NCBI GenBank assembly: GCA_024276805.1
Contig: JAJRWJ010000276.1
Span: 1-7,790 of the forward strand
DNA length: 7,790 bases
DNA from: Gammaproteobacteria bacterium
Lineage (GTDB): Bacteria > Pseudomonadota > Gammaproteobacteria > Methylococcales > Methylomonadaceae
Direction of reading: 5' to 3'
Below are positions 1-5,539 of the stretch, one piece after another. The notes under the pieces are model-generated. The model was given only the letters and a program-made list of their open reading frames with translations, was not told where the DNA came from and ran no database searches. Position 1 is the stretch's first letter. Every line of letters begins with the position of its first letter. Both the position numbers and the translations under genes were made by a program.

Positions 1-726
1 GGCCACCGCAAGGGTTCATTCACCGGCGCGACTGCCAATCAAAAAGGGATTTTCCAGGCCGCCGATGGCGGCACCCTGTTTCTCGACGAAATCAACTCGC
101 TGCCGCTATCGATACAGGCGAAACTGCTGCGTTTTCTGGAAACCGGCGAATGCCTGCCGGTTGGGGAAACCCACCCATACAATGTCGATGTGCGCATCAT
201 CGCCGCCACCAACATGGATCTGTCGCAGCAGATTGCCGCGGGAGAATTTCGTCAGGACCTCTATTTTCGCTTGAATGTCGTTCCGCTGGAATTACCGGCT
301 CTGGCTGAGCGTAGTGAAGATATCGAGCATCTGGTCAGACACTTCGTCGCGCATTATGCACAGGAACACGGTATTTCCGCGCCGACTTTCAGCAAACAGG
401 CATTGAAAAAGCTGCGCAGCTATGCCTGGCCCGGCAATATACGGGAGCTGCGCAATCTCTGCGAACGGCTGAGCATTCTGCTTGCAGGCACAACCATCGA
501 ACCGGAAAATCTGCCGCGTGAATTCAATACCACCACTGAAGTGGCTTCGACAGCGGAAATCAGACTTCCCGAGCAGGGACTGGACCTGGATGTGCTACAG
601 GCCGATCTGATCCACCAGGCGCTCACCAGAACCAACGGTAACCGCAGCAAATCGGCGCGCCTGCTGGGCATCTCCAGAGACACCTTGCTGTATCGCATCC
701 AGAAGTACGGACTGGCAACCCACTAG
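1..726 (+). CDS. Sigma-54-dependent NtrC-family transcriptional activator, C-terminal part (5' end outside window)
   Basis: The open frame runs from base 1 to the TAG at 724-726, giving 241 residues of an AAA+ activator that remodels sigma-54 RNA polymerase using ATP. In fragment numbering I see the sigma-54 contact loop GSFTGA (5-10; the family consensus is GAFTGA), Walker B GGTLFLDEI (23-31), sensor I RIIAATN (65-71), the arginine-finger region FRQDLYFRL (83-91) and sensor II WPGNIREL (143-150). A Fis-type helix-turn-helix follows at about 196-239 (NGNRSKSARLLGISRDTLLYR). The Walker A motif and any N-terminal sensory or receiver domain lie upstream of the window, so neither the signal nor the targets can be told. 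It converges on pdxJ and is not part of that operon. The family call is very secure; the specific regulator is not identified. Confidence 0.95.
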   Translation, partial: GHRKGSFTGATANQKGIFQAADGGTLFLDEINSLPLSIQAKLLRFLETGECLPVGETHPYNVDVRIIAATNMDLSQQIAAGEFRQDLYFRLNVVPLELPALAERSEDIEHLVRHFVAHYAQEHGISAPTFSKQALKKLRSYAWPGNIRELRNLCERLSILLAGTTIEPENLPREFNTTTEVASTAEIRLPEQGLDLDVLQADLIHQALTRTNGNRSKSARLLGISRDTLLYRIQKYGLATH

Positions 727-770
727 TTCAGCATCAATTTTGCTTCAAATAGTTTGATACACCCTGGTTG

Positions 771-785
771 CCACGCTCTGCGTGG
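771..785. repeat. Perfect 6-bp hairpin between convergent genes, possible dispersed-repeat remnant
   Basis: CCACGC (771-776), loop TCT, GCGTGG (780-785) lies between the stop codons of the sigma-54 regulator and pdxJ. No T-run follows on either strand, so it is not a canonical intrinsic terminator, although it could still act as an mRNA 3'-end stem for both genes. A second, AT-rich hairpin, TCAAA-TAG-TTTGA, sits at 745-757. From memory, the CCACGCTCTGCGTGG core resembles short palindromic intergenic repeats common in some gammaproteobacterial genomes; that link is inference. Confidence 0.5.
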
Positions 786-842
786 GGATTCATGAGCGGA
801 TGCCCCGGCGTTCCGTGACCATGCGCTGCAGGCAGACTCAAC

Positions 843-1589
843 TCAATATCCACTATATCTTGCACTGCACATCAATCGCTTCATATCCGCAACGGCTCCA
901 TGCAGCCCGGAAAACAGAGCCTGAGCGATAATGGCGTGGCCGATATTCAACTCGACGATTTCCGGTATTGTGCAAATCGCCTCGACATTGTGGATATTCA
1001 GCCCATGCCCTGCGTTGACCTGCAGTCCGGCGCTATGTGCATAAGCCGCGGCCTGCTCAATGCGCTGTAGTTCCAACGCTTGCTGTTGACGATTTTCCGC
1101 ATCGGCATAGCTGCCGGTATGCAGTTCGACCACCGGAGCACCGGCCGCCACCGCGGCATCGATTTGTTTCTCTTCGGGATCGATAAACAGCGATACCTCG
1201 ATTCCCGCCGCCACCAGCCGCGCACAGGCTTCACGCATTCGTTCCGGACTTGCAGCGACATCAAGGCCGCCTTCGGTGGTCAGTTCCGCCCGCTTTTCCG
1301 GCACCAGGCAGCAAGCATGGGGTTGTACCCTGGTGGCAATGGCCAGCATTTCATCGGTCACCGCCATTTCCAGATTCAAACGCGTGTGCAGCATTTCCTT
1401 CAGCAGATAAATATCCCGGTCCTGAATATGCCGCCGGTCTTCGCGCAGATGCGCCGTGATACCGTCCGCGCCGGCCTGCTCGGCAATGAAGGCCGCCTGT
1501 ATGGGCTGCGGGTAGAGGGTCATACGCGCCTGTCGCAGGGTTGCGATATGATCGATATTGACGCCCAACAATATTGGCTGTTTCTTCAT
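843..1589 (-). CDS. pdxJ: Pyridoxine 5'-phosphate synthase PdxJ
   Basis: This cytoplasmic TIM-barrel enzyme condenses 1-deoxyxylulose 5-phosphate with 3-amino-2-oxopropyl phosphate to form pyridoxine 5'-phosphate, the last step of the DXP-dependent vitamin B6 pathway. The 248-residue product matches the usual length of about 240-250. Visible signatures are GVNIDHIATLRQAR (9-22), GADGITAHLREDRRHI (40-55), NLEMA (72-76), CCLVPEKR (93-100), ELHTGSYADA (155-164), VNAGHGLNIHN (191-201) and ELNIGHAII (213-221). By alignment with E. coli, the catalytic residues are H47, E74 and H195. It starts at ATG 1589, with only a weak AAAGAA-like ribosome site upstream. It lies 254 bp downstream of recO, so it may have its own promoter. 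The acpS gene that often follows pdxJ is absent here; a convergent regulator gene follows instead. Confidence 0.98.
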   Translation of the reverse strand: MKKQPILLGVNIDHIATLRQARMTLYPQPIQAAFIAEQAGADGITAHLREDRRHIQDRDIYLLKEMLHTRLNLEMAVTDEMLAIATRVQPHACCLVPEKRAELTTEGGLDVAASPERMREACARLVAAGIEVSLFIDPEEKQIDAAVAAGAPVVELHTGSYADAENRQQQALELQRIEQAAAYAHSAGLQVNAGHGLNIHNVEAICTIPEIVELNIGHAIIAQALFSGLHGAVADMKRLMCSARYSGY

Positions 1590-1742
1590 TTTCTTTGTTA
1601 TTTGAAAGATTTTATAATGGTATCGGCCGTTTCACGGCTGCAATAGCCAGAAAACCCAAATTGTTTCCTGATTACCCACAAGTTTCAGCCAATTTTATCA
1701 TCAACAGTCACGCTCCATGTCATGTCATCCCGGCTGAGCCTG

Positions 1743-1759
1743 CCCCGGCCTGAACGGGG
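1743..1759. repeat. GC-rich hairpin downstream of recO
   Basis: CCCCG (1743-1747), a 7-nt loop, then CGGGG (1755-1759), in the recO-pdxJ spacer about 85 nt past the recO stop in the direction of transcription. No U-tract follows on the minus strand, so it is at best a weak or Rho-assisted terminator or an mRNA-stabilising stem. Confidence 0.35.
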
Positions 1760-1781
1760 GGATTGCCGAAACCCGGGTGGG

Positions 1782-1806
1782 TATGCATGTAAAGTCAGTA
1801 TGCATA
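1782..1806. repeat. 7-bp inverted repeat TATGCAT/ATGCATA
   Basis: TATGCAT (1782-1788) and ATGCATA (1800-1806) are perfect inverted arms around an 11-nt spacer, 38 nt beyond the recO stop. The core ATGCAT is itself palindromic, so the two copies also read as direct repeats. It could be a protein-binding site or a remnant of a repeat. No function can be assigned. The rest of the 254-bp spacer (1590-1843) has no credible gene. It also holds GCCGT-TTC-ACGGC at 1626-1638, and on the minus strand an AT-rich CATTATAAAAT stretch about 20-30 nt upstream of pdxJ that is only a weak -10 candidate. Confidence 0.35.
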
Positions 1807-1843
1807 GTTGTGCGGCGGGTAATTCCGGATCCTGCCATCCCCA

Positions 1844-2569
1844 TCATTCGCAGCTCGTGCACTGCCGGTTTTTCACCAATTGGGCAAGCAATTTCCGGCT
1901 TTTCAGAGGCTTGCCCGCCAAATGGTAATCGAGTACGCTGCGCAGCAATGTTTTTGCCTCTGCCCGCATCTGCGCGCTTTCCAGTCTGCCTGATCGCAGC
2001 GCGATCAACATCGCTCCGGAAAACGCCCCATCCTGCTGTACCTGCGCGCCAACTCCCGGGCTATACCGGTAGCGCAGACCGGCACGAATCGCGCAATCAT
2101 GATCCACTTCATGATGCAACTGCAAGCCATAACCCGTGTGCTCCAGCAAGCGTATTTCAAAGCTGCGCAGGATCTGGTCCAGGGACACCTGTGTCGACAA
2201 ATCCAGCAGGCATTGCCGAAAATCATCGAACACTTCCGGATGTGGGTCGTGTTTGTGCAAAAAGGCATCGACCAGTTCGTTGACATACAAACCGCAATAC
2301 AGCGACATTCCCTGCAGGGAGATTGCCGGAGGCGCCATTTCCACCTGGGTCAGGGTTTTCAGTTCCGCCTTTCCCGCATAGGAAACCAGCAGTGGCACGA
2401 AGGGTTGCAGCAGGCCGGCCGTTCTGGACCTGCTCTTTCTAACGCCCTTCGCCAGCAGCGAAATCCTGCCGAAATCCCTGGTCAACAGGTCGACGATGAT
2501 ACTGGTTTCCCGGTAATTCCTGCCATGCAGGACAAAGGCAGGCTGCAGTTGTACCGAACAGTCACTCAT
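1844..2569 (-). CDS. recO: DNA repair protein RecO
   Basis: RecO works with RecR to displace SSB and load RecA at single-strand gaps (RecFOR pathway) and can anneal complementary strands. With the start I chose, the protein has 241 residues, close to E. coli RecO (242). The N-terminal part, about residues 1-80, has the OB-fold pattern, including AFVLHGRNYRETS, LLTRDFGR and LAKGVRKSRS. The rest is the helical RecO C-terminal domain, with LYVNELVDAFL, FEIRLLEHTGYGLQL and YRYSPGVG. A longer in-frame ATG at 2599 would add ten residues inside the era coding region. I prefer ATG 2567-2569 because the RecO fold begins right after it (VQLQPAFVL) and a GGGG run lies about 5 nt upstream. The start overlaps the era stop by 8 nt, so translation is probably coupled. 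The tail ends in CTSCE. Confidence 0.96.
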   Translation of the reverse strand: MSDCSVQLQPAFVLHGRNYRETSIIVDLLTRDFGRISLLAKGVRKSRSRTAGLLQPFVPLLVSYAGKAELKTLTQVEMAPPAISLQGMSLYCGLYVNELVDAFLHKHDPHPEVFDDFRQCLLDLSTQVSLDQILRSFEIRLLEHTGYGLQLHHEVDHDCAIRAGLRYRYSPGVGAQVQQDGAFSGAMLIALRSGRLESAQMRAEAKTLLRSVLDYHLAGKPLKSRKLLAQLVKNRQCTSCE

Positions 2570-3443
2570 TGAACCCCAGACTGTGTAGCGCCCGCTCATT
2601 ATCGGACCAGCCTTTTTTCACTTTTACCCACAATTGCAGATAAACCTTTTGCTCGAGCAGTTTCTGGATATCCTGCCTGGCATCGGAACCCACTTTTTTC
2701 AACAGTTGCCCCTGTTTGCCGATGACCATGTTCTTCTGCGTATCCCTTTCCACCCAGATAATGGCGTAAATCTTGGTAATGGACGGCAACTCCTGATAAC
2801 GTTCGATTTCCACGGTCAGCGCATAGGGAAGTTCCTGGCCCATTCTGCGGGTCAGTTTTTCGCGGACGATTTCCGCCACCAGAAAACGCTCCGGCCGGTC
2901 GGTAATCTGTTCTTCGGGATAGATCAGTCCACCCTCGGGCAGCAGTTCCAGGATCAGAGTTTTCAGTTTGTCGAGATTGTTTCCCTTCAGTGCGGATATG
3001 GGTACGATATGGGTGAACGGGAAACGCTTCTGGGCATCGGCAAAAAATTCCAACATCTCCTGTTTCACAGTCAGCTTGTCGATCTTGTTGACCGCCAGAA
3101 TGACCGGAAGACCAGCCTGCTTCAGTTTGCCGACGATGGTTTCGTCAAACTCCTGCCAATACAGCCGATCCGTGAGCCATACGACCATATCGACACCCAT
3201 CAGCGCGGTGTCGGCAGTGCGATTCAGATAACGATTCAGAGCGCGTTTTTCACCTGTGTGCATGCCCGGTGTGTCGAGATAGATCACCTGCCCATCCGGG
3301 CTGGTATCGATACCCAATATACGATGCCTGGTGGTCTGGGGCTTTCTGCTGGTGATGCTGAGTTTCTGGCCCAGCAAATGGTTCATCAATGTCGATTTGC
3401 CGACATTCGGCTGACCAATCAACGCAACAAATCCACACTTCAT
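2562..3443 (-). CDS. era: GTPase Era, 30S ribosome assembly factor
   Basis: Era is an essential GTPase that binds the 3' end of 16S rRNA and checks late 30S maturation. It has 293 residues, compared with 301 in E. coli. The G motifs are in order: G1 GQPNVGKST (10-18), G2 around KPQTTRHR (34-41), G3 DTPG (57-60), G4 NKID (119-122) and G5 SAL (150-152). The C-terminal KH RNA-binding domain shows VIGKQGQLLKKVGSDAR (240-256) and the closing VKVKKGWSDNERAL. The start is ATG 3441-3443, overlapping the rnc stop as ATGA; an AAGGA ribosome site sits 6 nt upstream. The N-terminus is several residues shorter than in E. coli, but begins just before the conserved CGFVALIG strand, as expected. Confidence 0.98.
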   Translation of the reverse strand: MKCGFVALIGQPNVGKSTLMNHLLGQKLSITSRKPQTTRHRILGIDTSPDGQVIYLDTPGMHTGEKRALNRYLNRTADTALMGVDMVVWLTDRLYWQEFDETIVGKLKQAGLPVILAVNKIDKLTVKQEMLEFFADAQKRFPFTHIVPISALKGNNLDKLKTLILELLPEGGLIYPEEQITDRPERFLVAEIVREKLTRRMGQELPYALTVEIERYQELPSITKIYAIIWVERDTQKNMVIGKQGQLLKKVGSDARQDIQKLLEQKVYLQLWVKVKKGWSDNERALHSLGFNE

Positions 3444-4123
3444 GATTTTTCCTTATGCAGCGCCGCGAATGCCTGTTCCGCCGCGGCCTGCTCCGCTTTT
3501 TTTCGGGATGTTCCAGTGCCAAAACAGGGCTGGTCGAGCATCGCCACCCGGCATTGTACCTTGAACAGTTGTGCATGGTTCTGTCCAGACAATGACACCA
3601 GTGTATATTCCGGCAGTTCCAGCTGCCTGGATTGCATCAGTTCCTGCAAGCGGGTCTTGGGGTCTTTTTGCCAATTGTCCAGAGACAATTTCGCCAGATC
3701 ATCGGCAAAGAGTTTCAGTATCCATTGTCGGCATACCTCCACCCCCTGATCCAGGACGATGGAACCCATGATCGCCTCCAGTGCATCGGAGAGGATCGAG
3801 TCGCGCCGATAGCCGCCACTTTTCAGCTCTCCCGAGCCCAGCTTCAGGTAATTTCCCAGATCGAGCTTTCTTGCCAGTGCCGCCAAGGACTGCTGATTGA
3901 CCAGGCCGGCACGCAGCCGGCTCAACACGCCTTCACTGGCTTCCGGAAATTGTTCATACAATTGCTGCGCGATGACAAATCCCAGGATCGCATCCCCCAG
4001 AAACTCCAGACGCTCATTGTTCTTTGCTCCGGCACTGCGATGCGTCAACGCCAGGGTGAAAAGCGCGCTGTTGTGGAATTTCAACCCGAGTTTTCTACCC
4101 AGAATTTCTGGTTTTCCAATCAC
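3440..4123 (-). CDS. rnc: Ribonuclease III
   Basis: RNase III cleaves double-stranded RNA, notably the 16S and 23S stems of the rRNA precursor, and many mRNA leaders. The protein has 227 residues (E. coli 226). The catalytic domain carries the signature NERLEFLGDA (36-45) with E37, E40 and D44, and SDALEAIMG (112-120) with D113 and E116, so all four metal-binding acidic residues are present. The dsRNA-binding domain spans about 152-224, from DPKTRLQELMQ to GTSRKKAEQAAAEQAFAAL. The start codon is GTG at 4121-4123, overlapping the upstream DUF4845 stop as GTGA. A GAGG lies about 10 nt upstream and a second one almost touches the start codon, so initiation probably relies partly on coupling. In E. 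coli rnc-era-recO is autoregulated by RNase III cutting the leader; whether that holds here is unknown. Confidence 0.98.
   Translation of the reverse strand: MIGKPEILGRKLGLKFHNSALFTLALTHRSAGAKNNERLEFLGDAILGFVIAQQLYEQFPEASEGVLSRLRAGLVNQQSLAALARKLDLGNYLKLGSGELKSGGYRRDSILSDALEAIMGSIVLDQGVEVCRQWILKLFADDLAKLSLDNWQKDPKTRLQELMQSRQLELPEYTLVSLSGQNHAQLFKVQCRVAMLDQPCFGTGTSRKKAEQAAAEQAFAALHKEKS
3450..3454 (-). promoter_or_regulatory. Ribosome binding site of era
   Basis: AAGGA on the minus strand, 6 nt before the era ATG and inside the last codons of rnc. It is the clearest Shine-Dalgarno in the overlapping gene run and supports the short Era N-terminus. Confidence 0.75.
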
Positions 4124-4500
4124 TCCTCGCCAACCTCGATAACGTCATTGAATTCCACCAAAACGCTCAAATTACCCATGATGGGCTTGACCACTTCATA
4201 GGCGATCCTGACTTTGACATGATTGTCATGGGCCTTGGTGATTTCCACATCCTGCAGGTCGATGTCATAGACATAATTGATATCGAAGCGTTTCTCGAGA
4301 ATATCGCGTATTTCCCGCTTGCTTTTCGTTTCCACGTCAATGGTTGGTTCCAACGCAGTCAGCGCATTCATCACCTTGCTGTGATCCATATAGATGGGAC
4401 CAATTTTCAACACCAGCAGGGTGAAAAAACCGATCAGGACCAATATCAAGGTCAGGGTGATGAAAGTCAACCCCTGTTCCCGTTTACGGTAACTCGTCAT
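4120..4500 (-). CDS. DUF4845 family single-pass membrane protein
   Basis: This 126-residue protein of unknown function is often found between lepB and rnc in Gamma- and Betaproteobacteria. After a basic N-terminus (MTSYRKREQG) comes one hydrophobic segment, about residues 11-32, then KIGPIYMDHSKVMNAL and a mixed charged domain likely exposed in the periplasm. The start is ATG 4498-4500, with GGAG 6 nt upstream. The same frame stays open back to 4683, but those 61 codons lack family character and reach the lepB stop, so I reject that longer start. Its stop overlaps the rnc GTG, which argues for coupled expression. The N-terminus EQGLTFITLTL resembles a type IV prepilin leader (G followed by a hydrophobic helix) but has Thr where pilins carry Glu5. 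No function should be assumed. Confidence 0.88.
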   Translation of the reverse strand: MTSYRKREQGLTFITLTLILVLIGFFTLLVLKIGPIYMDHSKVMNALTALEPTIDVETKSKREIRDILEKRFDINYVYDIDLQDVEITKAHDNHVKVRIAYEVVKPIMGNLSVLVEFNDVIEVGEE

Positions 4501-4506
4501 TGTCGT

Positions 4507-4510
4507 CTCC
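4507..4510 (-). promoter_or_regulatory. Ribosome binding site of the DUF4845 gene
   Basis: GGAG on the minus strand, 6 nt before ATG 4500. It decides between the short start and the long upstream open frame beginning at 4683. Confidence 0.7.
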
Positions 4511-4519
4511 AGTAGCATA

Positions 4520-4582
4520 GCGTTGCATGTATCTGTTAAGCATAGCCGGCAACTGTAAAAAATGAAATCAGCTGTGCAACGC
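4520..4582 (-). repeat. 8-bp inverted repeat in the lepB-DUF4845 spacer
   Basis: On the minus strand GCGTTGCA (4582-4575) is perfectly complementary to TGCAACGC (4527-4520), with a 47-nt loop. The second arm ends about 10 nt before the GGAG site of the DUF4845 gene. Part of the first arm can instead pair locally as GCAAC-AATTGC-GTTGC (4591-4576), so the two folds compete. The 179-bp spacer (4501-4679) shows no convincing promoter or intrinsic terminator. An 8-bp match in a spacer this size can arise by chance. Confidence 0.3.
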
Positions 4583-4679
4583 AATTGTTGCCTGAACGAC
4601 GCCAGGCGTTGAACCTGTGCAGAGTTACTTGAATGAGTGGCAAATGGCTTTTGACCGCATGCATTCCAGAGCATCGGTA

Positions 4680-5456
4680 TCAATTCAAAATCGTACCGAT
4701 GCGGTCGAAACCGATACCTTTATGCTGCCAGTCCCAGTTCATCCAGATGAAAAAAGCCCTGCCCACCAGGTTTTCTTCCGGCACCGTGCCCCAAAACCGG
4801 CTGTCATTGCTGTTGTCACGATTGTCGCCCATGACGAAATAATGACCCTCCGGAACGATATAGACACCTTCGGCGGAAGGCCCGCCCGGCCGGACCAGTA
4901 TATCATGCTCAACACCAAACAGGTCTTCCAGGCGCAGTTCCGCGCCAGTCATGTTGCTCCCCTGCCCGACTCCCCGGTAACGTCCCAACGAAACCTGTCT
5001 GGCTGGTTGTCCATTGATATAGACGATTTTATTGTAATAGGCGACCCGGTCTCCTGGCAGTCCTATCACCCGCTTGATATAGTCTATGGAAGGATTTCGT
5101 GGAAAGCGGAAAACGATTATGTCGCCCCTTTCAGGCTCACCGATTTCGATGATTTTGTCGTTCAGCACCGGCAGGCGAATGCCGTAGGTATATTTGTTTA
5201 CCAGAATAAAATCACCAATCAGCAGCGTTGGCATCATCGACCCGGATGGTATGCGAAAGGGTTCCACGAGAAATGAACGCAACAGCAGTACAATCAGCAC
5301 AATGGGGAAAAAAGAACGCGCATATTCAACCAGCAGCGGCTCTTTTTCTTCGACATAGGGATGCGCAGATACTTTGAGCCATAACCGGTAGCCGCCCCAG
5401 ATGATTCCGGTCACAACCGTCGCAGCCAGTAAAAAGAAAGAAAAATCAAAATCCAT
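4680..5456 (-). CDS. lepB: Signal peptidase I (leader peptidase)
   Basis: This inner-membrane serine protease cleaves signal peptides from proteins exported by Sec or Tat. The 258-residue protein has two predicted membrane segments, about 5-26 and 48-63, with the catalytic domain then in the periplasm. Box B is IPSGSMMPTLLIGD (69-82), with nucleophile S73; the general base is K128 in DYIKRVIGLPGD (125-136). Box E is GDNRDNSNDSRFWG (210-223). All catalytic features are present. It is shorter than E. coli LepB (324), consistent with smaller periplasmic insertions. ATG 5454-5456 is the first possible start because an in-frame TAG lies four codons upstream, yet no clear Shine-Dalgarno precedes it, suggesting weak initiation. 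It is 83 bp downstream of lepA, as in the classic lepA-lepB operon. Confidence 0.98.
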   Translation of the reverse strand: MDFDFSFFLLAATVVTGIIWGGYRLWLKVSAHPYVEEKEPLLVEYARSFFPIVLIVLLLRSFLVEPFRIPSGSMMPTLLIGDFILVNKYTYGIRLPVLNDKIIEIGEPERGDIIVFRFPRNPSIDYIKRVIGLPGDRVAYYNKIVYINGQPARQVSLGRYRGVGQGSNMTGAELRLEDLFGVEHDILVRPGGPSAEGVYIVPEGHYFVMGDNRDNSNDSRFWGTVPEENLVGRAFFIWMNWDWQHKGIGFDRIGTILN

Positions 5457-5503
5457 GTGTAGTGTCTAGGTTATTCGAAAATAGATTACCGTATTTGCCA
5501 GGG

Positions 5504-5538
5504 GTCGGTCACCGACAAAAAAGTTGCTGTCGGTCGGT
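5504..5538 (-). repeat. Alternative GTCGGT/ACCGAC hairpins between lepA and lepB
   Basis: Plus-strand GTCGGT occurs at 5504-5509, 5529-5534 and overlapping at 5533-5538, with one complementary ACCGAC at 5511-5516. In the minus-strand transcript the single GUCGGU can pair with an upstream ACCGAC across a loop containing six U residues, or with the downstream ACCGAC as a tight hairpin. The two pairings exclude each other. The U-run comes before the tight hairpin, so this is not a standard intrinsic terminator. A role in attenuation or mRNA processing between lepA and lepB is only possible. Confidence 0.45.
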
Positions 5539-5539
5539 A

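Noticed and set aside
1080..1646. 188-codon plus-strand frame opposite pdxJ
   Set aside because: Antisense shadow of a clearly conserved gene.
2570..2599. Longer RecO start at 2599 adding ten residues
   Set aside because: It lies entirely inside era, and the shorter start gives the usual RecO length and N-terminus.
2634..3749. 371-codon open frame on the plus strand opposite era and rnc
   Set aside because: It lies wholly antisense to two confidently identified conserved genes. The translation is rich in His, Gln, Phe and Arg, as expected from reverse reading of coding sequence, and shows no recognisable domain.
4501..4683. 61-codon N-terminal extension of the DUF4845 gene
   Set aside because: The family's basic N-terminus and membrane helix begin at ATG 4500, which has its own GGAG site. 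The extension is low in character and overlaps the lepB stop.
5504..5522. Intrinsic terminator between lepA and lepB
   Set aside because: The hairpin has its T-run on the 5' side in the direction of transcription, the wrong order for a Rho-independent terminator.
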